64,000 nt of DNA from Tigriopus japonicus (Eukaryota; Arthropoda; Copepoda; Harpacticoida; Harpacticidae). The notes below the pieces were generated by a model that was not told the origin of the DNA, ran no database searches, and saw nothing but the letters and a program-made list of their open reading frames with translations. Both the position numbers and the translations under genes were made by a program. Below are positions 22,301-33,554 of the stretch, in pieces. The stretch is taken from assembly GCA_010645155.1 (NCBI GenBank), contig CM021314.1, positions 7,646,217 to 7,710,216 on the forward strand. Direction: 5' to 3'. Numbering within the stretch: the stretch's first letter is position 1; the number at the start of each line of letters is the position of its first letter.

Positions 22301-23572
22301 TACAGTAGTACAAGTTGTCACGGTAATCAATAGGCGGAGGTCCTGCTGTTTTGATTGGTTTTCCAACTTCAGTTTGTTTAACTCCAAACATTTATTCCCA
22401 TGCTATCGTTGAAGATGGCGCCAAAGACTTAAAGTAAATTTTCCCCTACTGAGCGAAATAATATTCCGACATTTACAGACAACCTTGTTCTCAGCAACTC
22501 TATCAAAGTTACTGTAAATAACAACAGAATCCAGTTTTAAGTTGCTTTGGTTCAGTTGTTGGGAAATAGGATCATCGGGGTCGTCCTCTAACCATATAAA
22601 TACGAAATTAGTCTTACTCTCCCTTTGTTCAGGATTAAGGACCAGATTATCAAATTAATTTAGAGCAAAAGAAAAACACGCCGGCATCATCCGTCGGCAA
22701 AAAAATATTCTTAAATATCGTCGACTGTAATTCATTCTCTGCTCTTAAAAATATTTAAGGTTTTAAAGAAATCCACTTTCCTAACTTATTTAATACCCCC
22801 TCGTCCTAGGTTTGACATGACACAAGAAGTTCAAATCAAAAGTCATGGCGCATCAAAAAGGAAGAACGACAATTTGTTCCCAGAGTTTGTTAAAAGAGTT
22901 CAAATGAAGACAATCCATCCGTGGACAATTCCAACCAATCCTGGACCACTAGCCTTGTCACGGCTTGCAACCCAAGGAGAGGATCAAGGATTAAGAAATG
23001 AATTCAAAATCTCACCTGGACACTTGAGTCTTCAACGGTCTCAGTTGCCAGTTTATCCGCAAGAGATTCAAGTTGATTTAGATCTCAATTGGCTTCACCA
23101 TCTTCATCGATCATCAGAAATGTGAAAAGTTGTACGAATATCATAAATATGAAGTCTTTCAAAGTCACATCAAACATCAAACATCACAACAAACAAAATA
23201 AGATTTTAATATATACAACATACCACTTGGAGTCTAGACAACTTGGATTGAAGAAAAGGGGGTGATCTTTCAACTCGATCAAAGTAGCTATTACTAATTC
23301 ACATGAATGGTAAATTTCGTTTCCCCTGAGTATGGGTACTTCCCTCCCGGTTTATTTCTTCTTATGCCTCTCTACAAAGTAAAATATAAAACCCACCCTT
23401 AATCCTGTGCTCTTGGCGACAATCACGGGATCAGAGTGCGCATCCACAGATTCACGTTTGAACTAACCAGCACATTATAAACTCTGCCTATATGAAAAAA
23501 ACATATTTTTCGAGCAGAACAGACAGTCTTGGGCCGCACCGCCGCAGACGTGACATCCTGGCTTTTTTGTTA
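22301..23572. other. No recognisable gene
   Basis: Anonymous sequence. The frame at 22817-23125 (102 codons) is composition-wise plausible but has no recognisable domain and no splice or start context that I trust. Confidence 0.4.
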
Positions 23573-24017
23573 GTTAAGGCAAGAAGCACTGGAATCATGG
23601 AGTGGGAGGCTAGCAATGAGACCAATGATTTCCACTAAGAACAATTCAATTACGTTCGTCTGCAAATGAGACCTGGCTTGCATTGGGAAGAACACGTTTT
23701 TCAATTTTCAGCTCAAGTACAAGTACAATTCAAGTTCAGTACAAATCTTACCGAGAATGAATGAACTAGCCCTTTTGTGGTATCCGTTTTACCACAAAAG
23801 GGCGAGTTCATTCCTTCTATGCTCTCTTCAGTTCATAAGTTTGAGAAGGCATAACTTTTCACTCCGGCATTCGATTGGGCTGAAATTTGAAATACGTGTT
23901 CTTCTTATTGCAAGCCAGGTCTCATTTGCAGAAGAACGCAAATGGTTCATTTCTGCTGGAAATCATAATTCTCATTGCTAGCCTCCCACTCCACGATTTC
24001 CGTGCTTCTTGGTTAAG
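23573..24017. repeat. Fold-back element, about 445 bp
   Basis: Almost the whole segment folds on itself. The outer arms (about 23573-23700 and 23895-24017) share GGAGTGGGAGGCTAGCAATG and GCAAATGAGACCTGGCTTGC with their complements. The centre at about 23786 is a 24-nt arm palindrome (CCCTTTTGTGGTA and complement) with a 7-nt loop. The intermediate arm portion is more diverged. No coding capacity or target duplication was identified. Confidence 0.85.
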
Positions 24018-24513
24018 GACACTTTGCGGAACTTTTCCAAAAAAAAACATCCAACCTTTCAAATGACTACGCTGGAGGCTTGGTGTCGACACTAACATCA
24101 GAAGCCAAAAAAGTCTGAAGCAAAAAAAGTCGGCGGCTTCTCGCCCACCCCAACTTGAAACCCCCTGGCAACGTTTTTCACCCCAATATCAAGGACTTAA
24201 TTGGAAAAAAACATTAACTTAAAATAAAATGTTGCGGTTCAAAGACCATTAAAGCAACTTACTTTAAGCTAAGTCAGCCCTTTTCAGTGCGTTTGTTTGT
24301 GCTCCAAAATCAAAATTTATCATATCAGGTTTAGATGTGGAAAAAGCTACTCCGTTTTGTCTCTGCTAAGCTTGATAAGTCAAATTCGTCATGTAAATTT
24401 CATGGCATGCCTTTTATTATCAACTGAGTAATTTTATCGAATGCATTTTCCATAATGGCATTTGATTGGCATTTACCATTATCCATAACATAAAACAAAT
24501 CTGTCCACACCTA
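24018..24513. other. 3' flank of gene C; nothing else recognised
   Basis: AT-rich, without recognisable genes or transposon ends. Confidence 0.4.
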
Positions 24514-24969
24514 TTACTTTTGAGATGCAGGGACACAAGGAAATCGTGGGCAACATCTGGGTCCAAATATTTTGCCAATCTCGGGTCCTCGTTCTGGGTA
24601 TGCCATTGCTGTTTTGAGATGGCACGTATCCCATTGCGAAGGAGTTTTATAATCGAATGTTGTGTGAACAAAATATTCACAAATAGGATTGGCTTGGCAA
24701 AATTGTTGACACTCAATGACGTCATGAACATTGGAATGCACTATAATCGTATTGCCAGGGCTGAAGGTATTAAATTCAAAGCAATCTACACAAAATATGG
24801 ATGAAGTGATTGTTATTTGACGGATTGGGGTAATTCCCACAATTCCCTTACCATTGGGGACAAAATAGTTCCCAGTCACACGGTGGTAATTTGTTCCAAC
24901 AGTAGTTCCACGAATAATAGCGGACATTGCCTGGGAAACGATTGCAAGAATAATCGTAAGGAATCTCAT
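24514..24969 (-). CDS. Gene C: small secreted PAN/Apple-like protein with a 66-nt in-frame intron
   Basis: The region is open throughout, but comparison with genes A and B shows two exons. Exon 1 is 24969-24852 (118 nt; donor AATG|GTAAGG) and exon 2 is 24785-24514 (272 nt; acceptor TTTTGTGTAG|AT). They join in phase 1 and give 129 aa. The intron 24851-24786 is 66 nt, a multiple of three without a stop, so retention would insert 22 residues. The signal peptide (MRFLTIILAIVSQAMSA) ends just before IIRGTTVG. The PAN-like part has all eight Cys: DCF, IECQQFCQANPICEYFVH, TCHLK, then RCC and FPC. The ATG lies only 112 bp from the end of a large hAT-like element. Confidence 0.82.
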   Translation of the reverse strand: MRFLTIILAIVSQAMSAIIRGTTVGTNYHRVTGNYFVPNGKGIVGITPIRQITITSSIFCVDCFEFNTFSPGNTIIVHSNVHDVIECQQFCQANPICEYFVHTTFDYKTPSQWDTCHLKTAMAYPERGPEIGKIFGPRCCPRFPCVPASQK

Positions 24970-25081
24970 CAGTCATCAAGTTCAAAACACCCTTGTTCAA
25001 GGCTTGTGGTGATCCAATATTAGACAAAATTTACTGACAAATAAGTGAACTCAGCAATCTACGAAATGACCAACACCGAGC

Positions 25082-28000
25082 CATGGACCTCTAGAGATAT
25101 GGACGTTGGTCTGAAGCCAGATTTGATTTTGGCTGACCGAGAGCAGGCCGTTCGAAATGCACTTAAGTGCTGGAATAATCCCTTCAAATAATGAATGAAA
25201 CATTTCTTTTCAAACCAAAGGACCATGTAAGAGTTATAAGTGCATGACTGGTTCAACCATTCATGCACAAATGGTCTAAAAGAAAGTTGTACAATTATAT
25301 TGTAAACTGTGTGGATGACACTCCAGGCTTACTTCTGTTTAAGTTGCTACTCTTACTAGTAACTTTGTTAGTGTTTAGGACACTTGTAAAAACACTTTGT
25401 GGGGTCTACTTATTGGCAAAAGACTTTCCAACCTATGATAATGTAAAGATGTTTCAAATGAACTCCCAATTCTTTTATCTCTCCAAAATTGTCATTTCTA
25501 AAAGTTGGTTTTTTACTTCATAACCTCATAAAAGGTCATTAAGGCTTTGTTTTCTTTACTTACAAATAAAAAAATATGAGCAAGTTTGCTTGGAAAGGTG
25601 TTTTGTTAAGTAATTTAAGTACATGTTGAAATGTTTAATGTGAAATTGCATATCAATTAAATTACTTTTCTTTGATTTTAGTCAAATTGATAAAATACAT
25701 TCAAACTCAAAATTGTCTTTCCACTAAATTCCAAAGAAATGTTTGACACAAAGCACAATTAATGATGATTTAATATTAATATAATAATAACAAAAAAATA
25801 TATAAATAATCATTTTGCCTAATTTCAGTTATACTAATAACAAAACATTTAAACTCAAGACACATTTTCCAATAAACTCATTGTTTGAATCAAGTTTATC
25901 ATTTCTTATTTGCAATTTAGTTCATTCTCTACCACAACACTTATTTTGACACTGTGAAGTTCAGAGCTGATTCTTTAGTTTGGATTGTCTTAACCTTTCT
26001 TGCCTCTATTATTAAAGGATTGCACTTTCCTTAAAGGCATGTAAAAATTACTTACAGCTTTCAGATACTTGGCATGCTCATTAAACTTGCAAACAATCAG
26101 AAACACATTTTGGTATCACAACTTTAGAAAAAGTCTTAAGTGTGCACACGAAAGAAATCACTTCCTTGAGGTGTTCAGTTACTTATGTGATATTTTTCTT
26201 TGATATTGATATGTAGCTTTGCTTTTCATTGCAATCCAAAAAACAATTAGACACAAGTAGGTCTTTATTATTGAAGATCAAGTATTGAAGTAACAGCTAT
26301 TTTTATAGCTGTTACTCATCTATTTTTATGTTTTAACCATTGACATGTCTTTTATCATGTATATTATCATACATGTCCATCTTATTTATTTTATACATTC
26401 TGACACCACTGACATGACCAAGAGTCGTAATAAAACATTACTATTTTCCAAACAATTAGATGTTCCCAACTTAAGGGGACTTAAAAAGTCATTGCTTGGG
26501 AAATTAATAAATTATGAAGTATTTCAAATTTAACAACAGTTTCAAGCCTTAGTGTTTTTCACATTGGTAGCATTACAGGGTGTCCCAGCCCAATTGTCTG
26601 GCGCAGAAAAAACGCAAAGCTTGCATGATTCAAGCTGAAATGCCAATTTCTCGCTTTTTTATGTATTCAGCAGAGTCTGCTAAATCTTCATGCTTTTCAA
26701 ATCAACGCGGTTGGTCAATCAATAGTCATGCAATTGGCTAACAGAAACTGCATGGTGGATATGTACCGCGCCAGGTGCCGACAACACCATTATTGCGTCA
26801 GTCATCGGTGTCAATGAGAGGACCATCAGGAGGGCTAGGATACGGTTTGATGGACCTCATGCGTCTTCCAGTAAGATTTGGTACCTGGACACTCAGCCAA
26901 ATTGTCCAAACCTGGATGGAGGACAACGTGTCATTCTGGCCAAAGGGGTTGTGGCCGTCCAACAGCCCAGACCTCAACCCCTTGGACTATGTTGCGTGGG
27001 GCGTCATGGATGCCAAGGCCCAGGCAACCCCTCACTCCAGTGTTGGTGCACTCAAGTCACTCATCACCAAGGAGTGGGGCAACCTCTCCAAGGATTTCAT
27101 CAAGAAGAGTTGCTTGCCCTCCACAGCCGGATTGAGGCCGTCATTGCAGCTGACAGGAGCCATATTGAGTAAATTGTTTGCTAATTGTGTGCACAAAAAA
27201 CACAAAAACTTTGAAGATTGTATTCTTTTTATTGCCAAAGTTATTCTTTATGACGTTCAACAAGTCCGGCACCGGACAATTGGGCTGAGACACCCTGTAC
27301 ACTATCTCACTTAGTTGCAGGGGTGAAAGATATTTGAATTCATTTCCAGTTTTCAGACACGTCAGCATGCTCATTTAAACTTGCACAAAATAAGGAACAA
27401 ATTTTGCTATTACAACTTCAAGAAAAGTCCTACAAGTACAAATGAAAGATTTAACTATCTAAGGGTTGTTTAATTATTTATGTTATTTTCTTCAAAGCTT
27501 TGCTTTTCAGTAAAATCCAAGAAGCAATTAGACACAAGTATTTTTGTACCAGGGAATATCAAGTTTTGAAGTAAGAAATTACTTCCAAGCAATAAGATGT
27601 TCTCAACTTATGGGAACTTCATTACTCACTGTTCAAGAAACGAATTTTTCAAAAAAAAATTCAAATTTTATATCCATTTCAAACCTTGTGCTTTTCACTC
27701 AGGGGGTATTACACCATCCCACTTAGTTGTTTGATCATTCTGGTCAAAAGTGAAACTTGTCAAATAGTATGAAAGCTGGGGTCAGTATTCTCTCTCTTCA
27801 GTATAAGATCTCTGTTGAGCTCTTTGGTTTGGGCTAAAGCAAAACAAGTCTCCTCCTGTATCTTTAAATGCAAAAGAGAAAAGCTCCTTATCAAGAAATA
27901 AACTAAGGAGCAAACCCTCTAAGGATGGAAAAGTATCACAATAAGAAGTCATTAGAAGCACTGATTTACACTTCACCAAAACAATTCTTGAGATCATTTA

Positions 28001-28501
28001 AAACCACTAATTCTGCTGTTTTGAAAGTAACTTGATGTACCTGCTTGGTCATTGGTGCTTGAAAATCCTTGGACGTAGGCACTTTTGTGAATCAATATGA
28101 CGATATTCCTTGCAACTGAAGTTTTTAATTAGGCCACAAATATTGAGAAAGAGACACCATGTTTACAACTTCATGAAGCAATTCTCAAATGATGCCATTT
28201 CATGTCTTGACATGTCAGTTGAAATTTTAATGTTAAATTTACTCAATAATCCAAATCATAGTATTTTGGGTTAAACTGTTACATTTTTGCAAATTGATAC
28301 TCAAATATGAAAGAAAGTATTTTTTTTTCTTTGATGCTATCAGAAGAGGAGGCTTGATTAGCAGTTTTTTTCGCAAACATGGACATTTTTCTGAGCTCAC
28401 TTGGCCCCTTGTTATGGCGGCAAATTCAAACCATTTTGACATTGGCTTGCTCTCGGTCAGGCCATTTTTCCGACCAACGTCCATATCTCTAGATGTCCGT
28501 G
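25082..28501. mobile_element. Large non-coding hAT-like element (about 3.4 kb) hosting a mariner
   Basis: The inverted ends match for about 30 bp: CAYGGACMTCTAGAGATATG at the start, continuing GACGTTGGTC. Related sequence (CTGACCGAGAGCA) lies further inward on both sides. The flanks ACCGAG and ACTGAG may be a diverged target duplication. The interior is AT-rich with no transposase of its own. It includes long direct repeats: about 26050-26570 resembles 27340-27720, and shorter ones lie at about 25620-25900. A mariner remnant sits at 26576-27297. A palindrome (AGTAACAGCTA and complement) lies near 26290-26317. The hAT assignment rests on end similarity to the insert at 40452 with its 7-8-bp duplication. 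Confidence 0.65.
26576..27297 (+). mobile_element. Mariner/Tc1-like element with a deleted, frameshifted transposase
   Basis: The ends CAGGGTGTCYCAGCCCAATT are inverted and flanked by TA on both sides (26574-26575, 27298-27299). Inside, about 26800-26850 resembles an N-terminal helix-turn-helix (GVNERTIRR), then the sequence jumps by deletion to the catalytic C-terminal region. That region has DNVSFWPKGLWP and SNSPDLNPLDY (about 26920-26990), typical of mariner-like DDE transposases. The tail shifts frame near 27115 (SRIEAVIAADRSHIE). It is non-autonomous and nested inside 25082-28501. Confidence 0.88.
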
Positions 28502-28649
28502 ACTGAGTTTATGTACTATCCATTCGAAGGTTAAGTAACGTTTGGCTTTCTTCGTCGTCCTTTTTTGGGGGAAAATTGATGGTGTTGTTTTGACAGTCAG
28601 TGATGTTTCTTCACAAGACACCGAATTATATTCTTGCGTGACATATCAC

Positions 28650-29927
28650 TAGGGACGGGCAGAAAGTGTAAATAATCTTACCCTTTAAGTTACCAAAAGT
28701 TGCATAAAAATGCGCCCAAAAGTGCAAAACAAAGTGCAGAAAAATGTTGAAAGTGCAAATAAATGTCGAAAAAGAGCAAATAAATGTCAAAAAAGAGCAA
28801 ATAAATGTCAAAAAAGAGCAAATAAATGTCAAAAAAGTACAAATAAATGTCAAAAAGAGCAAATACCTTGCATTTGGAATTAAAACGTCATTCATGGAGT
28901 ACCCACGGCTCCTAATTGAGCGGGAGAAGTCATTTACAAGTTCTAAAGACTTTTGAGACTAGTTTGAGGTGAAGAGACAATGCTGCACAAGTAATAGAGT
29001 TCTATTAATTAAGTCACTAGCAAAAAGGATGTAAAGTCATGAAAAATACTCTAGTCAACAATCTTCTGACTTTTTCATTCCTAAGGTGGTCTCGTGGATG
29101 TATGTACCTCAAATATTGTCGAAATATATTTAGCAATTGTTTTATATGGCTTTACATCACTCCGTTTTCGTCTTTTAAGTTGTTCAAAAATAGACATTAA
29201 AAATTGAACAGAAAAATACCCATGTGTGCCTAACAATTGCATCAAAGAAAATAGTCATAAATGTGTTTTAAGCATGTTTTTAGTGACATAACTTCAATAT
29301 TTGGCCCATGGCCTAATTACCAGAACTCAATTTCAAATGTGGCATTCATTGTCTCATCACATCAAAACTGTTCTCAATTACTTTTGGAACTTAAAAGTAA
29401 TATCTCCAAGTCAATTAAACAATGTGTACTGCTCCATTGATGTATCCTTGGCTTGATGATTTTAAGTTTATAACGGCCTTTTTTAGAAATAGCGATCTTT
29501 GAAGGCAGCAAACCTAATTCTGCAGGTATATTGTTTGTAGATCCTTCTATTACCATAACATGAGTTTCTTTAGGTTTGCTATTTGTTGGTTGCATGCAAT
29601 GAGATTCTTTTGTCTAATCTTTAGTTTAGTAAACAGGATGTTATAGTTAAAGCCAAGATGGTGAATAAAGTGTGAGGTTTGCATCTGAAATGCACATATT
29701 TCTTCAAGGTGCTAAGAATGGTTAATTGCAAATGCAAGCTTTTTTGACTAGTTCAAAATTTGATCTTGAAACTAAAATTCTTTCAAAAGCCACAACATTT
29801 TTTAAACAATTTGTCAATTTTGGCTAAAAACGTAAATAAAAAGTGCAAATAAAGGTGAAAAGTGCAAAAGTGCAGAAAAATGGGTTTATGTTACCAAAAA
29901 TCTTTTTACACTATTTGCCCGTCCCTA
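28650..29927. mobile_element. hAT-like non-autonomous element (1278 bp) with a 21-bp minisatellite
   Basis: Exact 8-bp duplications CATATCAC (28642-28649, 29928-29935) flank ends TAGGGACGGGCA, with further similarity over GTGTAAA. At about 28755-28860 there are five copies of a 21-bp unit of the type GAGCAAATAAATGTCAAAAA. A nested fold-back occupies about 28940-29430; its arms resemble the dispersed repeat at 12800-13040. No transposase. Repetitive open frames here (QINVKK repeats) are minisatellite translations. Confidence 0.9.
28755..28860. repeat. Minisatellite, 21-bp unit, about five copies
   Basis: Successive units read (G/T)A(G/C)CAAATAAATGTCAAAAA with single differences. The unit contains the GTGCAAATAAA-like motif seen near both termini of the surrounding element, so it probably arose from subterminal sequence. 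Confidence 0.85.
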
Positions 29928-30016
29928 CATATCACATATGAAGGCTTCTTTTAATATTCCTCTCATTTCTCCTTCTGTGGCAATTTGGTTACATTTCTTT
30001 TCAAGACGGAAACTTA

Positions 30017-31195
30017 CAGGGTCTGCCATAAACGTGATTCCGCTTTGAAGGTCTCCAGCTCTCTTATTAGTGATCTGATAAAAGTTTAATTGGCATTATC
30101 GGAAAGAGCAAAGTCTGTCTTTTTCAAAAATGGTATATTTTCATACTTGATTGGGTATTAAGGTATTTTTTTATAAAACCACATGAAGTGCTCTCTGTTT
30201 GTGGCCAAGGCCTTGGCGATTCCGTCCTTGACCGTTACACACATTTGACTGACCTTGGAGGCCTCCAAGACGGTTCCCCAGGTTTTTTTCAATTATAGCC
30301 TTTAGGACTTGGATGTTGGGGTGCCTCTTGGAATTGGGCACGCCCTCTACCGCCTACCACGCCTAAAAGTCCACGGGGTTTAAAAAGTTGGGGTCGAGGG
30401 AGGAGGGTGGCCATAATTCTTTGCGACAGAAGGCCTCCGGCCCTCAGTTTTCAAAGAGATAATCCTGGACTGCATGCACAGTATGGCAGGGTGCCCCGCC
30501 TTGCATCAGGACCACCTTCCTCCTACACTTGGGCCCATATTCTGAGGCGTAACATACACTTTCCATCACTTCCGAACAATCCAAACACCATTGTGGACGC
30601 CAGTGATTGGTCCTCATAGCCTCCTGCAAGTTAACGTCTGCCTGGTTAGCCACCACCCTCCTGTTGCTCTTGTTGGCCACCTGGTTCACAACAAAGAGCT
30701 TCTCATCCCTCCACATAACCACTCTCCGGCTCCCACTTCTTCTCTCATTCCCCCTAAACCAATCCTCCAGCTTTTGGCACCTTTCCATCCTCTTTTTCCT
30801 TCACCATCGTGGACAAGAGGGGCCTCTCCAAAGTCGCGAGAGACTTGAAGTCGGCGGCCTTGACAATTCTCGTGGCAGACGTTTAAGAGCACTTGCAAGC
30901 ATCGGAAAATTGTTTGATGTTCAAGACAGGCTGCTTCTTGACAATATCTTTCACCTTCCTGATGCTGGCGGGGGTGACTTGCCTGACGGGCCTCACCCCA
31001 CCCATGGCGCAGTTGGTCTTGCCGACATTGGCTTTGAGAGTCCTGATGATCTTTTGGACACTTTTATTTCAAAGCCAATAAAGCCAATGGTCTGGGCAAT
31101 CTGGCGGTTGATTTTTCCGGAGTCGTGCATGGTCTTAATGACTTTGCGGTTGGCCCAGACTTTGGCCTTGTTGCCGTTAGGCATTTTAGGCGCCA
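30017..31195 (-). pseudogene. Mariner-like transposase pseudogene (second lineage)
   Basis: An ATG at about 31195 (minus strand) starts a helix-turn-helix-like N-terminus (KVIKTMHDSGKINRQIAQTI). Frameshifts follow, then the DDE core: MWRDEKLFVVNQ near 30710 with the first Asp, and MQGGAPCHT near 30495, where QDGAPAHT is expected, so the second Asp is replaced by Gly. WPPSSxDPN-like remnants lie near 30400. One end, CAGGGTCTGCCATAAACGTG next to TA (30015-30016), lies downstream of the frame. The opposite terminal repeat was not found. The 215-codon plus-strand frame at 30607-31254 is antisense to this relic. Confidence 0.82.
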
Positions 31196-31259
31196 TGCTG
31201 AAACGGACCAAGATAACTAAAATCCTTGTTATTAGCGCAATTTTGGTCATATAAAGGCC

Positions 31260-32735
31260 TGCTATATCTCATGTGGAAGCTAATTAGCTGCCCTTTAATT
31301 TATTGAAACTTATGTTTGAATATAATTGACCTCGAGTTCACCAGAAGTCGGCCGCAAAGCAGTTTAAGGTCCTAACTTTGAACCGGCCTAGACCGGTTGG
31401 GTCAAGTGGTAGGATTAAAAATACTTTTTCAGCTGACACTTTAGAGTAACTATTGTTTACGTAATAGGCACGGGTAGTTATTTCCAGAAATTTTGAATTT
31501 CAATGGCATTCCAATTTGAGTGATACTTCATCATTGGCCAAAGTCTTCGGAAGAAGAAAATGCAAAAAATAAAATCTTCCCCCATGGAATAAATCATGAT
31601 AAGGGTATCTTCTGTGTGTAAGGCCTTACATTATTACCTTTCAGTGTAACACTGCTGATGTTTGTAATAAACTGATCCTTGGACAATTTCTTGACTTGAG
31701 TTTAATTTGATATATGAGTATCATTACTACATCACAAGAAGGGACAAGGATATTTAAGGCACAGCTCGTTTGTTTAGTTTCCAAAAGTGACTTTTACATC
31801 CAGTATCGTTTGGTAATTAATTTGGATCAGTTTGGTACACCTGAGATAATGTCATTGTGGTCATTTCCTCATTGACCATTTGCAATTGTGTGCAATCCTG
31901 AATATTATTGTGCAAATCATTTTTTTCTTTCTTTGAAGAAGTCCTCCATATCAAGATTGCAATCAGCAAATGAACAATATTGTGATGGCATTCGACTTTA
32001 GGCAAAGTATTTCATGCCAATAAAAATTTGCATGAGGTAATGTGCACTAATGACTGAGTGAAGAAGACACATGGGCAAGGATTTGCTGACAATTTAGCAA
32101 TCAAGGATTTTAAAGAATCCAAGTTGTTAAAGCCTTAACAATGTGATCATTGATCAGTTCTTTTGATGATTGCCAAATCCTGTAAATGTGCATATAAATG
32201 TCTGTAAATTGAGCAACTTAGTATAATTTGGGAGAAGCAAAGCATAGACAGAAGGCCACATGTGATTTGAGCAATATGTTTTTTACTAAAAATTACGTCA
32301 TCAGCCTATAAATAAATCTCGTTATGGCAAACCATTTCACCCAAAAACACTAGCCAGGACTAATCCAAATAGGGCAACACTTTTTTTAGTTCATGTTTTT
32401 TGGCGAGTCAATTCTGCTTCACCGTCTACACTTTTGTAAGTAGAAAATGGTCACAAAATTCATCATCAATTACCCAGGTACATTGTGGCGCTCTAAGCAG
32501 CGTCATCAGATTCATCAAGAATCCGCAAAATTAAATGAAAAAATACTTATGATCAGTGTGCATTTGTTTGAATAATGAGGGTTTTTAGTGCACATTACTG
32601 ATAACAATAATTCACCTTGCCAATCTCCTGATTGAAAACCATCCTTTATTTTTTCCTTCATATTTATGGATTGCCTTACCAAACAATTTTGATCACAGTT
32701 TAAAGAGAAATTGAACTTTAGCAATTGGCAATGTA
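31260..32735. other. No recognisable gene
   Basis: Anonymous AT-rich sequence. A short palindrome, AACCGG-CCTAGA-CCGGTT, lies near 31380. Nothing else supportable. Confidence 0.4.
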
Positions 32736-33118
32736 CAGGGTCGGCAGTCCAAGTGTAGATTTTGGCATTTTTAGTACATAACCAGCGTCTGTTTCAGATT
32801 TAATTGAGGCTTATAGATTTGTTTGCTTGGTAAATTCTCAAAAGTGAGACATGCTGGGATACCAAAGAGTCCATTCCAACCCAAAATTCTGCCTTTCTCT
32901 CCTTGAGGGACAAATGCAAGGCACTGTGCCAACTGTCCCAATTACTTCATCGATGTCATGATCTCATCCATGCCCAAGGGCTTCAACAGGAATATGTAAA
33001 ACACCACTTCTATTCCTTAATACATTGGGATTCTTTGACTGAAAATTTGAAAACATCTATCACAAACTACAAAACTTTTGATGGTCCTAAGGGGTCTACA
33101 CTTAAGCCGCCGACCCTG
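32736..33118. mobile_element. Tc1/mariner-like MITE (383 bp)
   Basis: Inverted ends CAGGGTCGGC(A/G)G with GTGTAGA further inward, both flanked by TA (32734-32735, 33119-33120). Non-coding. A related end (CTGCCGACCCTG preceded by GTCTACAC) occurs alone near 13717-13740. Confidence 0.8.
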
Positions 33119-33554
33119 TATAGTGAAAGTTTGAAATTCAATCTCTTAAATACCGCCAATTTTTATCAATTTTGAAGATCTACTTTCTAGAGCATCAAAC
33201 TCATCAAGTGTGCCATGTGTACAAAAAATTCCCCATGCATAAACAATCTTCACAGTGCACTCAGAATCCAACACTGAAAATCATCTGAAAGGTTGTCCTA
33301 AAAGTTCAGTATCAAAACTATGAGAATTGTCATGTTGTTCAGTTTGGATTTTGAGTTCATTGCTCAACATTTTCCATTCCAAGTCATGTTTCTTGACCAC
33401 TATGACTTTCCTATCCCCATTTTTTTACCTTGTATTGCTTGCCATTGTGAATCCATTTCTGATGATAAATAAACTGCCTTACTTTACAGTTGTTCAGTTT
33501 TTGTAATTTTGTGTTTTTGTGATCTTTTCTGCGCCACAATATGGCAAAAGGACA

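Noticed and set aside
28755..28860. Possible CRISPR array
   Set aside because: Direct tandem repeat without unique spacers, in animal DNA.
28744..28956. QINVKK-repeat protein
   Set aside because: Translation of the 21-bp minisatellite within a non-coding hAT-like element.
30607..31254. 215-codon plus-strand open frame
   Set aside because: It is antisense to the mariner-like transposase relic on the minus strand and has no domain of its own.
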